DNA of 64,000 nucleotides, taken from assembly GCF_000234665.1 (NCBI RefSeq), contig NC_018335.1:372001-436000 (forward strand), written 5' to 3'. This document shows positions 21,695 through 32,911 of the stretch, piece by piece; positions within the stretch are counted from its first letter, which is position 1; each line of letters begins with the position of its first letter. This DNA comes from Leishmania mexicana MHOM/GT/2001/U1103 (Eukaryota; Euglenozoa; Kinetoplastea; Trypanosomatida; Trypanosomatidae). A model generated the notes under the pieces. The model made no database searches, was not told the origin of the DNA, and saw nothing but the letters and a program-made list of their open reading frames with translations. The position numbers were made by a program, and so were the translations under genes.

Positions 21695-23311
21695 ATGTCT
21701 CTTGCCTTTGATGAGTACGGTCGCCCTTTTCTGCTGGTGAAGGAGCAGCAGCAGAAGGAGCGCGTGAGCGGCGTCGAGGCGCAGAGAGCGAACATCCTCG
21801 CTGCACTCGGCGTGGCGAATGTGCTGAAGTCGAGCCTCGGCCCGCGAGGCATGGATAAGATCCTTACCACGCCGGATAACGAGGTGGTTGTGACAAACGA
21901 CGGCGCCACCATCCTAGACCTGATGGACATCGACAACGAGGTCGGCCAGCTCATGGTGGAGCTGAGCAAGTCGCAGGACTCCGAGATCGGCGATGGCACC
22001 ACTGGTGTTGTGTGCTTTGCAGGCGCGCTGCTGGAGCAAGCAACGGCGCTGCTCGACAAGGGCATCCACAGCTCACGCATCTCGGAGGGGTACGAGAAGG
22101 CGTGCGAGATGGCGTGCAAGCGCCTCGAGGAGGTGGCCGAATCCATCCCTCTGGAGAAGAAGGAGTTCCTGTTGCAGACAGCCCGCTCGACGCTCAACTC
22201 TAAAGTGGTGAACCGTGACCGCGACCGTCTGGCGCAGATCTGCGTGGACGCGGTGCTCGCCGTGGCGGACATGGAACGACGCGACGTGAACATGGACCTT
22301 ATCAAGGTTGAGGGCAAGGTTGGCGGCCGCCTGGAAGAGACGTGCCTTGTGGATGGCATTGTTCTCGACAAGGACTTCTCGCATCCGCAGATGCCCAAGG
22401 AGCTGACGAACCCGAAGATGGCCATCCTGACCTGCGCCTTCGAGCCGCCAAAGCCGAAGACGAAGCATACGCTGCAGATCAGCAGCGCCGAACACATGCG
22501 TGAGCTGCACGAGCAAGAGCAGGAGTACTTCCGCTCCGAGGTGCAGCGCTGCAAGGACGCCGGCGCCGACCTCGTCATTTGCCAGTGGGGCTTCGATGAT
22601 GAGGCCAACTACTTACTGTATCGCAACCATCTGCCAGCGGTTCGGTGGGTCGGTGGCGTGGAGCTGGAGATGATCGCCATCGCCACCGGCGGCCGCATCG
22701 TCCCTCGCTTTGAGGATCTGACGGCAGAGAAGCTCGGCACATGCGGCCGCGTCCGCGAGGTTGGCTTTGGCACCACGAAGGACCGCATGATCTTTGTCGA
22801 GAACTGCCCGAATAGCAAGGCCGTCACCGTCTTCATCCGCGGTGGCAACAAGATGATGATTGAGGAGGCGAAGCGTTCACTGCACGACGCCATCTGCATG
22901 GTCCGCAACCTGATCCGCGACAACCGCATCGTTTACGGCGGGGGCTCGGCGGAGCTGGCGGCCTCGTCTGCGGTGCTCGCCCACGCCGACGCCGTGTCAA
23001 CGGTGGACCAGTACGCCATTCGCGCCTTCGCTGACGCTCTCGAGTCGATCCCGATCAACCTGGCCCTCAATAGCGGTCTCGACCCCATCCGCGCCCTTTC
23101 CGATGCACGCAAGGCGCAGCTAGAGGGCAAGAATCCGTACGCCGGCATCGACTGCATGGACCGCGGAACGATCGACATGAAGCAGCAGCAGGTCTTCGAG
23201 ACTTTGAGCGGCAAGTGCTCGCAGCTGCGCCTGGCGACGCAGGTGGTCAAGATGATCCTCAAGATCGACGACGTCATTGTCACGAAGCCGGATGAGGATC
23301 AGCAGCAGTAA
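21695..23311 (+). CDS. CCT5: T-complex protein 1, epsilon subunit (CCT5)
   Basis: 538 residues, the normal length for CCT epsilon. One of eight subunits of the cytosolic TRiC/CCT chaperonin that folds actin, tubulin and WD40 proteins using ATP. The N-terminus ([18 protein letters not shown]) is diagnostic for the epsilon subunit. The TCP-1 signature [12 protein letters not shown] and NDGATIL are near residues 45-75. The ATP-hydrolysis motif GDGTTG is near residue 100, and the C-terminal VYGGGSAEL and LNSGLDPI nucleotide-site motifs are near 414 and 462. The first ATG in frame is 21695. The gene is intact. Coding is strong throughout, with G/C-ending codons typical of highly expressed trypanosomatid genes. 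Confidence 0.96.
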   Translation: MSLAFDEYGRPFLLVKEQQQKERVSGVEAQRANILAALGVANVLKSSLGPRGMDKILTTPDNEVVVTNDGATILDLMDIDNEVGQLMVELSKSQDSEIGDGTTGVVCFAGALLEQATALLDKGIHSSRISEGYEKACEMACKRLEEVAESIPLEKKEFLLQTARSTLNSKVVNRDRDRLAQICVDAVLAVADMERRDVNMDLIKVEGKVGGRLEETCLVDGIVLDKDFSHPQMPKELTNPKMAILTCAFEPPKPKTKHTLQISSAEHMRELHEQEQEYFRSEVQRCKDAGADLVICQWGFDDEANYLLYRNHLPAVRWVGGVELEMIAIATGGRIVPRFEDLTAEKLGTCGRVREVGFGTTKDRMIFVENCPNSKAVTVFIRGGNKMMIEEAKRSLHDAICMVRNLIRDNRIVYGGGSAELAASSAVLAHADAVSTVDQYAIRAFADALESIPINLALNSGLDPIRALSDARKAQLEGKNPYAGIDCMDRGTIDMKQQQVFETLSGKCSQLRLATQVVKMILKIDDVIVTKPDEDQQQ

Positions 23312-25239
23312 CAGGTTGGCTAACAGAGATCGACGCAGCGGCGGAAAAGCGAGGGAGGGGGGTATTGAGGGGCGCATTAGGAGCCCGAACTGTCTTGGCG
23401 AAATCTCGTGCGTCATCGGCTCCCCGCCCCGCCCTCCGGCCGACGTTCTTCAGCGTTCATGTGACATGTGTCCTATAGAGGTGGCACTCAACGGTGTCAG
23501 CAGGGAGAACGGGTGAGAGTAGTGGTGGATGGCGGCATCGCTGGCCGTCACAGGGGCGATGCCCATAAAGGCAAGGGAGAAAAGACGGTGCGCGTGTTGA
23601 TTTAGAGGGTGTCTGCTGTTTGCCCTTCCCCCCAACAACTCAAACCAACACCACCTCGCCTCTCTCATTGCCTTTGTAAGCCTTTTACGCTCCTCTCTTC
23701 AACGCTCGCTCGTTCCGCGCAGTCGCTCTATGCCAACGTGTGTTAACGCGGCCGTGTTGTCGGCAATGGCGGTTTTTCGTGTTGCCGTGTGTCTGTGTCT
23801 GTGTAGGTGTGGGTGTTGGAGCGCGCCTGCAGCAGTGTTAGTGACTGTATCTGTGCGTGTATGTGACGGTGGACCCCTTCTCCCCGTTTCTCTCGTCAGA
23901 TGGCGTGTGTTGGTGAAAAGGTAGAATATATATATGTAGAGGAAGGGGGAGACACTGTTGTAACCGGTACACCCCATAAAGAGGGTGTGCTGCGGCGTTG
24001 GGGGTAAACGCGATGGTACGCCTCGCCTCTCTCCTGTGTTGTTTCTTTCTTGTAAATGCGAAAAGAAAATGTCGGTGCAACGCGTCGTCACTTTATTTCG
24101 ATTTGGGAGGTGTCTGTGCGCACTAACCCCCGCATGTACCTGTATGTGTGTGTGTGTGCATGCATCGGTCTACCATATATATATCTATGTATATGAGGCC
24201 GATACATACGCACAAACACCCGCAGACAGGAGAGGGGACTGGGGGAATGAAATGGGGGCCGCGCCCCGCGCACGAAGCCACACGTAGCGTAAATATGAAG
24301 AACCAGAAAGAAGCACACACACACCCACACACGCAAAGGAGGAGAAGCTCCCTAAAGGAAACAGCAACGTACGTAATGAGCGTCTTTCGAACGGGGGACG
24401 GTGTGTGCCGTAGTAGCAATGGGGCCGCGTGCCTGCGTTGGCACCTTTGAATGCCGTTGTATCCGCCTGCGTTTGGGGATGCAGGGAGGAACATGCTGTT
24501 GTAGTCAGCTCAAGGAGATACTGTCGTGCTCCGTCGATGTGAAGTTGGGCATGCACGCTCTCCTCATGCGCTAAAAAAAATTGCGACCCGAATCTCTCTC
24601 TCCTTGACTGCTGGGGTGGGAGATCGCTGCGGTTGTGCACGCCACTCTCAGCACTTTCTGTTCCTGCTCCTTTTTGTTTTCGTTTGTGCCCCCCCCCCGC
24701 TACCCATCGCCTGCCCTTCCCTTTACTTTCACGGCAATGGTGTTCTCCCACAGACGCAATGGGTAAATGGTAGAGGGATGTGTTTCGTGTTCCTTGTACC
24801 TGAGCATCAACCGAGAGATGGCGCGACGCAGTTCCATCCCAGCAACCCCCTTCCTAACACTACCACGGACCCATACGACTAGGACGACTTCGTTGGCGCT
24901 CGTAGAGACGGTACTGGTGCGATAAAGTTGTACCCGAGAAGAGTGACTGCTGATACATCTCGCCTCTCTTCTCCTCTCCCGCAGCTAGTCAGTGCGATCA
25001 GCTCCCCCCCCCCTCTCCCTCTCCCCCCACAATCACCGAAGGCGTACGCGAGAGCTTATCGATGACATCTCCAAAATTCCGAATTGTCACCACATTGTGT
25101 ACGTCATGCTGAGGCTTCCCTCACACACATGCCGGATCACTCACGGTGGATTTTTGATGCGAACATGCGTGCACACGCCCCACGGCAGCCCTAGTCATCA
25201 CCTTCCCGCCCCAGGCACAGTGGCCACCGCCTTACGACG
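23312..25239. other. Intergenic spacer downstream of CCT5
   Basis: Probable CCT5 3' UTR and spacer. TA-rich short tracts near 23924-23936 and 24175-24199, CA tracts near 24310, and a C run near 24690. No credible gene on either strand. Confidence 0.6.
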
Positions 25240-26240
25240 CTGACCCACCCACATGCGGCGTCTACATGGCACAGGGGCGCTCCAATGGCGCTTGCATCCC
25301 CGAGGGATGACCGCGAGCAGGGGGCAGCATCCGAATGAGAAGACGCAGGTGCTCCCCACGCCTCGAATACGCGCCATCTTGCTCCCGTGCAGGTGCGCGG
25401 CTTTCGCAGCCTAAAGAGGAGGAAGGGCGATCCTGCACGTCCTACAAGCCTTACCCGAGGCTCGAGCCCATTGACGCCTAACCAGTAGCCAAGGAAGAGC
25501 GGAGGGGGAACTCCCTTGCCTACGGCACAGGTGAAATCGATGCACTTTGCGGATCTGTGTGGCGAGATGAAAAGCGAGGGGGCGCAACCAATGCAGCGCG
25601 CATGGGGCGTACCCCCGCCACCAGTGACAGAAGCCGATGGCGAGGCCCCTCCTCCCCTCACTGGCAGCAGCCATTAGGGTGCCGAGCGCACCTCCGAACC
25701 CTCTCCTTGGTTGGGCGTTCACCGTCGTGGAGGAGAGGAAAGGATGTCTCAGACGGTGGCATCTTCATTCTCTGGCTGCGACAAGTCAGCAGCTGGCCCG
25801 ATGAGTAGCGTTACAACGCGGCTGTGGGTCTGGATGCACAGCCATGGGAACTTCGTGCTCGGCGGCTGTGTGTGTGAGGGATGGGGGTGTGACGGACCTG
25901 GCAAGGTCATCTTTTCCAGGTGCCTCTTCCCGTGCATCTGCGGCTGCTCTTGGGCCTGTGAACCAGGAACGGCTCCGTGCATCAGCGAAGAGCGCACCCA
26001 ATGAGCTTGGCCGTTGACCCAGAGGTAATGCGGGTGGTGACAGCAACATCGCCCTTGCCATCCTATGTGTGGCCAAGCGATCCGTCTCCAAAATTCTGGT
26101 GAAGGTCTGCATGGAAAACATCCAACGGACGGCTGGTCCACAGGCGGTGGAGGCAGCTCTGCAGGCGCCCCGAAGCGTCGAAACCCCGGATACCACAAGA
26201 AATGGGGTCTGACTAACGACATGAGGCTGAATCGGTTGTG
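25240..26240. repeat. GC-balanced block, candidate decayed retroposon (SIDER/DIRE-like)
   Basis: About 1 kb whose texture differs from the simple-sequence spacers around it: balanced GC-rich DNA with gene-like codon patterns in several frames but many stops. Near 26045-26212 an open stretch reads as an amphipathic protein fragment (VAKRSVSKILVKVC, then ENIQRTAGPQAVEAALQ). Leishmania spacers and 3' UTRs are known to host degenerate ingi-related elements (DIREs) and short SIDERs, and this fits that picture, but I cannot match it to a consensus from memory. It shares TGTGACGGACC with the second candidate at 36.4-36.8 kb, which may be chance. Confidence 0.35.
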
Positions 26241-26565
26241 ATGGATACGAAAAGGTGTGTACCCTGCGCTGTCGTCCAAGGCACCCCGCACACTCCGAAA
26301 AAAAACAAACAATGAATCAGCAATTCCGCAAAAGCGGACTACACACGTCAGCTTCGCGCCTACCTGGCGACGTGCAACACGTTGGCGGAACCCCTCAGGT
26401 CACCTATTTTCCTCTTCTGTTTCCTCTTTTTTCTCTGATGCCGCATTAACGAGGGGCAGGAGACCGTTATGTAAACACACCAAAAGACAGCAACATGTGC
26501 GGTTGGTCATACGTCGGTTATCTGCACATCTCTCCAGCCCCCTGGTAAGAAACCCTTTTCTGATC

Positions 26566-27816
26566 ATGACGTCCTCAACCAAAGCGAACGGCCCGCTACT
26601 TGTGCCGCCATCGAATTTCGCCATGGTGGAGGATGGCGTCTACCGCGGCGCCTACCCAACCGAGGCGAATGTGCTTTACCTGCGCCACATTGGGATTACG
26701 CATATTGTGCTTCTCTCTATTGAGCAGCTGCCGGGCCCGGTGAAGCGGTTGCTCGGATCGGAGGTAACTGGGAAGGCCGCCAGCAACTGCCTCACGCGTG
26801 GCCCTATTCGCATTATTAACATTGTGGACATGCGCACCTGGCGCGTGGATGGGGTGAATAGTGGGGACGACTTTAGCCCCCACGACGTCACCCGTGCGTT
26901 GGACTTTGCAGTGGACCGGCGATGGCATCCGGTGCTGTTTGCCTGCCCTCTCGGCGAGCTACAAACGAACGTGCTCATCGGGTGCATGCGGCGCTACCAG
27001 CACTGGGCCCTCTCGGCCATCTTCAGCGAGTGTGAACTCTACACAAGCGTGTGCCGCACTCTGCGGCAGTCGATATTGCTCTTCATTGAGTCCTGGGACC
27101 CCGCGAATCACCCCATTAGTGCGGTCAACATTCATTACCGTAATCGCAAAATGGTGCATCAGGAGCGCCGAAAGCACCGGCACGCTGCCGCGTTCGACGA
27201 CGACCGCGACAGAACGAGCGGATCCAACTCCTTCGAGGACTCCGTGGAGGAGGTGGAGGAGAATGCACGCCGGAGCGTCATGAGCGACCTGCTGGACAAA
27301 AACTCCGCAGACGGGCAACACAGCAGCACCGTTTCGTCCACACAGTGGACCTTTAGTGAAGTGAGTGTGAGATCGACGTCGCCGCCGATGAAAGTGAAGG
27401 TACGCAACCCAGACGCAGCGTTCATCTCGACAAGTGGACAACGCCCTCCAATGATGATGCGTCGGGCGGCTGCCGCTGCCGCAGCGGCGCGACTCCGCGA
27501 GCAGCAGGACCAGCAACTTCACAAACAAATGTCAGCGAGTGAAGCGGAGGAGCAGGCGAACTTTGTGCAGATGGAAGAGGGCAAGGTGGCTGGCGTGATC
27601 TGGGCAGAGTGGTACCTGGAAGCCCTTCGTGTCGCCGAGGAACTAAAGGTGCGGGCATACAGCTTACCGTCCATATGCTACGGTGGCGCTGATGTGTGCA
27701 CCGGAGCCGAGCTTCCACCACCGCATGTGCTCTATGCCGGCGCACGCAATCCGCCCGCGCTCGATGCCCGCTCCACCTTCACCAAGGAGTGCATCGTCGA
27801 GGAAGATGATGACTAG
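26566..27816 (+). CDS. Siw14/Oca-like protein-phosphatase-fold protein, probably catalytically dead
   Basis: 416 residues. Residues ~14-150 match the Siw14/PFA-DSP family of atypical dual-specificity phosphatases (PPSNFAMVEDGVYRGAYP, then YLRHIGITHIVLLS, and CMRRYQHWALSAIFSEC). In active members the P-loop is HCx5R (I/V-HCKRGKHRTG). Here it reads HPVLFACPLGELQTN, so Cys127 is kept but the preceding His is Ala126 and the phosphate-binding Arg is Gln133, with TG changed to TN. That should abolish normal catalysis, as in the yeast Oca pseudophosphatases. Residues ~200-416 are a charged, Ala/Gln/Glu-rich extension with no known domain, possibly helical near 300-345. ATG 26566 is the first in frame. 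A scaffolding or substrate-binding role is the simplest inference. Confidence 0.8.
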   Translation: MTSSTKANGPLLVPPSNFAMVEDGVYRGAYPTEANVLYLRHIGITHIVLLSIEQLPGPVKRLLGSEVTGKAASNCLTRGPIRIINIVDMRTWRVDGVNSGDDFSPHDVTRALDFAVDRRWHPVLFACPLGELQTNVLIGCMRRYQHWALSAIFSECELYTSVCRTLRQSILLFIESWDPANHPISAVNIHYRNRKMVHQERRKHRHAAAFDDDRDRTSGSNSFEDSVEEVEENARRSVMSDLLDKNSADGQHSSTVSSTQWTFSEVSVRSTSPPMKVKVRNPDAAFISTSGQRPPMMMRRAAAAAAAARLREQQDQQLHKQMSASEAEEQANFVQMEEGKVAGVIWAEWYLEALRVAEELKVRAYSLPSICYGGADVCTGAELPPPHVLYAGARNPPALDARSTFTKECIVEEDDD

Positions 27817-29685
27817 GGCGCGTCGTGTGAGGAAGGGGAAGGGGGAGGGGGCAGTCGTCTCTCTGTGTGTCTCTCCCGATCCTTTTTTTTGCTTGTGCTG
27901 CTGTGCGTGCGGTGTCACCGATCTGAGGGCACTGCGGGAGATACGAGAAAACGTGGTGGGGAGAGGGGGACGTCACCGCAGCCCTTTTCCATCGTCGTCC
28001 TCACGTTGCAGGCGCGTACGGAGGGCGACCCACGGGCTTCGCCTGTTGTGCTGCTCCGTCTCCTCCCGCGTGTGTGACATGTTTCGCTTTTTCCAACAGG
28101 ATTGGGCAATTCTGCGTTCACCTCCTTTTCACCTCTCCGACTGTCCTGAGGCGCACCGGGTGTGACCGTCCGAGCTGCCGCTGTGGCAAAAACAAAAAAC
28201 AGCAACGGAAAAAAAGAAAAAAAAAACATACAGCGCAGTTAGGAAGGACGTGCGACAGGGTGGCTCGTGAGCATGCTCCTCGCAAACCGCAAGTAGAGCC
28301 TTTCTCCCTCCTACTCGCCTCGTGATCTTTCTCTATAGTGACTACGACTCTGATGTTTGGGGGTGATGTGTATCGTGCGGCGTGCATCTTTCTGTTTTGT
28401 CCTTATTCGCCAGTGGTATGAACTCATAACATGCGGCACGGACTTCATTTCTTTGACTGCCGTGTACCCTACGTGCGAAGACACTCACGAGTGCAAGGGC
28501 ATTGCTTCTCCCGGGGGTGAGGTGGCGGATGCTTACTTCGTAGGACCTCAGTCGGTTTGCGAGGCACACCAATGCATAAACGTGTAATGCGCGTCCTTCT
28601 CAGAGCTGCGCCAACCGTCTCCACTCCTCTCTCCCCTTCATCGCGCTCGTACGCTTCCACTTCGCTGCTATTTCCTGTAGTCTTTCCCCGCGACTAGCTG
28701 CTTGTTGTTCTCTCGCTCTCACTGATGGTGCCGCAAGGTCGCCGTCTTGTGTAAAGTAGAAAACGCAAAGGAGCCTCTACCAAATCCCACTCCCGCACCC
28801 AGTGCGGCGACATCCAGACACCTGCCTCAAGGGTTTCAGGCTGTTAATGTCGCCAGGCGGGTACGTGCAGGAGTGAACACAGACACACACACATATATAT
28901 ATATATAAGCTCATACAGCGGCAGTGTCGGTGGTCGTCTCCTCTTAGTGACTGACTGCTGCTGTCCGCTCTTTCTTTCCTTTTGTCTCTCCGCTTGCTGG
29001 TTTCTGCGTCGTTGTCGCGGACGGGGTGGTGGTGGTGCTGGACGCAGGTGGCCCAAAGACGTCAAAGCGTGTCGAAGTGGAACGCGTCGTCGAGCCAGAG
29101 GCCGCTGCGCAATTGCTGCGGCCGCTTTTATGTGTCTTTCCCGAATACCCGCATACACGTACAGCATATACAAGACGTGAGGGCGTTTGCAGTCGGCGCG
29201 CGTAGGCGCTTTTTGATTTTGGCGTGTGTGTGTGTTTGTGCTCACATTTTGTTTCGGTGGTGTATGCATTCGTTTCTTCTTCGTTTTTTTTTTCCTCCGC
29301 TGAGTTGTGTGCGAATGTGTTGCAGGGAGGGAGCGCTGGAAAAGGAAGAGCGAGCAGTAATCGGGTGAGTGTCCAGGAAAGGCAGCTAAACAGCAGGAAA
29401 ACGGAAACAAAAGACGTCTTGCGCCACTGTTTTCGCTTGCAGCACCGCTGAACTCTACGGTCCAGGGAGTGAGGCTGCGTACTCATACTCGGACGCGGTG
29501 CGCAGTTGAGGTGGGCGCCTCCTCCCATCAGCCCGTATCACCAGCATCGCACGGCGTGTGCTCATTCGAATTTCTTCGCGATTGTGGTCGCTATCGAAGT
29601 CTGCCACTGAGCTCATTCTGGAAGCTGAGGTGCTGCCGTACGGCCGTTGTTTCTGCGCAGATAATTTATCGAGGGCGCAAGAAAC
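27817..29685. other. Intergenic spacer upstream of the kinase gene
   Basis: Mixed spacer with an A-rich stretch (28186-28226), an AC/AT microsatellite (28883-28908) and a strong T/C tract at 29275-29300 that may serve trans-splicing of the kinase mRNA. No credible gene. Confidence 0.6.
28883..28908. repeat. AC/AT microsatellite
   Basis: Adjoining ACACAC and ATATAT runs over 26 bp. Confidence 0.8.
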
Positions 29686-32121
29686 ATGCGTGCGAAGCGC
29701 CCGCTCCGTACGTCGGGGCCGTGCTTCGACCTGGCCGGGCTCATGGATCATGCAGCCCCTGAGCTGCAGGTGCAGCAAAAGAATGAGCAGGAGCTCAACA
29801 AGTTCTTCATCGACGTGGATGACAATATCGTTTCACCGATGATCACGACAGGCCCGAGCTTTCGCACGACGAACTCGGCGGGTCTGTCGAGCAACAACTC
29901 CACGGTCGAATTGACGGCAATGGAGATGGCGGGCACCGGTGGCAGCACGTCGGTGGAGCAGAGGACGATGGCGTCCCCGCAAAACGAGGCCAAGTTTATT
30001 CACGTCAACGACACTAACATCTTCGTGCTGATTGACGGCATCTCGATGTTTGTGGAGGGAAAGAGCACGTTCACCGGGACAGAAGACGCACGTCTGCTGG
30101 TGGAACGGTTGCGACAGAAGAAACTTGCCCGTTCCGTGGACACGGTTCAGGAGGCCATCTTGAACATTCAAATGTCGGCTGACCACTGCGGCTGCGAGGA
30201 GACATCTCCGGTGGTATCTGCCATCCCCTCTGGCTCCCCTGTTCTGCCAGCAGAAAGATCTTCAATGCAGTCCACAGCGAACACTCTCCCAATGAGCGTG
30301 CCAGCGCTTCAGAACACCGTCGCCCCCACCGCGCTACCTGTGCCGCCGCCGCCCACGAAGCCGGTCCCCATCGCGAATCCGTGGGCGTCGCTGTTTGAAG
30401 ACGCCAAGGTGCCATCTGGCTCACCTCTGTTTCGCTCCTTCAAGGCCAAGTCTCTAGGCAGCACCAGCAGCTACGGCTTTCCTCCTGCAGACAGCACGCT
30501 GCTGTGTGAGAGCGCCGAATCGGGTGCGACGTCATCCTCGCCTACGACAACAGTTTTCCCTGCGACGGTGGCCACCCCGACATCGGCGTTTTCGTCCACC
30601 ACTGGCCTCAACGCCTCTAGCCGTCTCACGCACTCCGTCAGCTTCCCCAGCCTGCGTCATCAAGACAGCTCGTCGTCCCTCCTGTCAACGACCTCGGGTG
30701 CCGGCCACCGCCACAGCGGGCACCCCAGCCGCGGCGCAGCAGCGCGGCGGACAAAGCAGATTTCGGTGGAGGAGATCGGCCACAGCAACTGCTCGCTTGA
30801 CATGGATGAGGTGGTGGTTGAGGCGATGATTGGAAAAGGCACTCAGGGAACGGTGTTCCGCGTCCGCTTGGACGGCAAGCTGTACGCTCTCAAGTGCATG
30901 AATATTGATGAGGCGCTGAACGCGACAAACGACGTGGAGCGGCAGGGGTACAAGAAAGGGCTCGTGAAGGAGTTGACCATGATCACTCTGCAACGATCGC
31001 GTCCACCGCCGGCGTACCTTATGCAAATGTTCAACGCCGTGGCCTCACTGGACGCGGAGAAGAAGCAGCTGAGCATCCTGATCGAGCTGATGTCCTTTAC
31101 AGTAGAAAACATTCAACAGATGGTCTCTCGCATCCCTAGCGAGGAGTTGATGCGGGTCACTCAGTCGACGTTTCGAAACTACATGTCCGGCGGCTCGTCA
31201 GCGAAGCAGGCAATGAAGGAGTGTTGCACGGACCAGCTCCTTTACGGGTCTTCGCGGCATGCTCTGGGGCGCAACACGTACAAGGAGCCGGCCGCATGGG
31301 AGAAGAACGTGAAGCGTGAGACACCAATGCCGGAAGTGCTGCTCTCAATGCTGGCTCGGGACGTGTTGATGGGTCTGAACGAGCTGCACACCGACTACTC
31401 CATCATTCACTGTGATCTAAAGCCTGCCAACGTGATGCTCTGCTATGATCAGCAGAAGTTCAAGCTTGCCGACTTCGGCTGCGGCTCTGTGATGGAGGAC
31501 CGGCAGCACGTCGAGCGGCGAGGCATCGACCTCGGCACCATACTGTACAAAGCACCAGAACGCTTCGCAGCGAACATTTTACACCGCATCGCCGACATCG
31601 ACGACGGCGGCACCGGCGAGGCGGTGGTGTTCACGGCCAAGGCGGACGTGTGGTCCTTGGGCATCATGCTAATGGAATTGGCGGCTGGCATTCACCCCTG
31701 TGATCAGTTCAAGTCTGATTTCTGGAACTACGGCACCAAGTTGAAGCTATCCAAGATGAACAAGCCGCTCAATTGGTCAGAGTCGTTTTACGACTTTATT
31801 CTCCGGAGCGTTTGTGTCGATGTCTCCTTGCGATGGTCTGTGCAGCAGCTCTTGAAACACCCGTTTGTCATCAAGTTCAATCACGTGCCGCGCGAGAAGC
31901 TGAAACAGTTCGTGCAGCGCTTGGAGGTCGACAGCAAGACGTTCCACAAGCGCCAGCAGAGCGAGTTGCTCAAGGAACAGATCCTGCTCAGCACGACGCG
32001 TCGGCATAAGGACACGTTCCAGCTGCAGAGCAGGAAGGTGTGGTCGACGTACACCGCTTACCTGAAGCAGGCGCCGCCCACCAAGGATCAAACCATGTTT
32101 CCGGAGCTGCGTCACACGTAG
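29686..32121 (+). CDS. Protein kinase with a long N-terminal extension and kinase-domain insert
   Basis: 811 residues. The kinase domain spans about 373-730: glycine loop GKGTQGTV, ATP-anchoring Lys403 (YALKCM), catalytic loop IIHCDLKPANVML with Asp577, DFG starting at Asp596, APE at 623 (GTILYKAPERF), then DVWSLGIMLMELAAGIHP. All catalytic residues are present, so it should be active. HRD is HCD, as in DYRK-type and some other kinases, so activation-loop control may be atypical. A ~70-residue insert separates ELMSFTVENI from LARDVLMGLNELH. The N-terminal 370 residues contain a short ordered segment (about 105-165, HVNDTNIFVLIDGISMFVEG) and then a Ser/Thr/Pro-rich stretch. I cannot place it in a named group with confidence; STE-like or 'other' are the likeliest. 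The start is the first ATG of the frame. Confidence 0.88.
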   Translation: MRAKRPLRTSGPCFDLAGLMDHAAPELQVQQKNEQELNKFFIDVDDNIVSPMITTGPSFRTTNSAGLSSNNSTVELTAMEMAGTGGSTSVEQRTMASPQNEAKFIHVNDTNIFVLIDGISMFVEGKSTFTGTEDARLLVERLRQKKLARSVDTVQEAILNIQMSADHCGCEETSPVVSAIPSGSPVLPAERSSMQSTANTLPMSVPALQNTVAPTALPVPPPPTKPVPIANPWASLFEDAKVPSGSPLFRSFKAKSLGSTSSYGFPPADSTLLCESAESGATSSSPTTTVFPATVATPTSAFSSTTGLNASSRLTHSVSFPSLRHQDSSSSLLSTTSGAGHRHSGHPSRGAAARRTKQISVEEIGHSNCSLDMDEVVVEAMIGKGTQGTVFRVRLDGKLYALKCMNIDEALNATNDVERQGYKKGLVKELTMITLQRSRPPPAYLMQMFNAVASLDAEKKQLSILIELMSFTVENIQQMVSRIPSEELMRVTQSTFRNYMSGGSSAKQAMKECCTDQLLYGSSRHALGRNTYKEPAAWEKNVKRETPMPEVLLSMLARDVLMGLNELHTDYSIIHCDLKPANVMLCYDQQKFKLADFGCGSVMEDRQHVERRGIDLGTILYKAPERFAANILHRIADIDDGGTGEAVVFTAKADVWSLGIMLMELAAGIHPCDQFKSDFWNYGTKLKLSKMNKPLNWSESFYDFILRSVCVDVSLRWSVQQLLKHPFVIKFNHVPREKLKQFVQRLEVDSKTFHKRQQSELLKEQILLSTTRRHKDTFQLQSRKVWSTYTAYLKQAPPTKDQTMFPELRHT

Positions 32122-32911
32122 CGAGGGCGAACTGGGTGGTTCTCGGTACGGGTGTGAGACGCTGTTTGCGCAGCCGCATGGAGCGAGGGAGGCTCTGTCT
32201 CTTGGTGTAATCTTGCTCCTGAGACTTTGGAATGTGTGCGTGTGTGTGGTAGTGCCGGTGGAGAGGGGGAGGCAGGCGGATCGTGGAGCAGGAAGGCAGT
32301 GCATGCGAGGCATGCACTTTGTAGTTTTCACTTGCCGAGAGGCTGCTTCGCTGCCGTTACCTTTTTTCCCCTTGTGGTACGCCCGCTCAGAGTTTAGACC
32401 TGACTCCTGCCTTCTCCGCCTCCTCTCATGTGTTTCCTTTCGACTTGTTCGTGATGAAGCGCGACGGCGGAGGCGATAAGCGCATATGCATGCCCACACA
32501 CTTGAATACCAAAGGATGAGAGTGTCCTCGGACTGTCACGGCGATCGTTATTCCCGCTATGTGTGTGTATGCGGGAGGCGACACTGGACTTCTCCCCGAG
32601 TCAACGACAGATAGGAGAGGGAGGGGGTGGCGATCCCGATACAACAGCGGCACTCGTTGTGCCGGCTGCGACTGCCGTTCTCCTGTCTCGGGTCAGCGGG
32701 CCTTTGCGTGGATGCGCGTCTTCCCTTCGACATTATTCTTTCCCTCTCTCAATCCTGTGCCGCTTCTACCTCTACCTTTCTGTCGCTTCGTCGCCGGGCC
32801 TGTACGACAGCAATCATTGCCATCGCGAGAAACTACACAAGCAAGGAAAGGCGCTGGCGACAGCGCAAGCGTGTATACATCCAAGAATAGTAAAGGATTC
32901 GATGTGGAAAA
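32122..32911. other. Intergenic spacer before the Maf gene
   Basis: Kinase 3' UTR plus pyrimidine-rich DNA (about 32725-32790) that probably guides trans-splicing of the Maf mRNA. No gene seen. Confidence 0.6.

Noticed and set aside
21205..22608. 467-codon minus-strand frame opposite CCT5
   Set aside because: Antisense shadow of the strongly coding CCT5 gene and its TG-rich upstream spacer.
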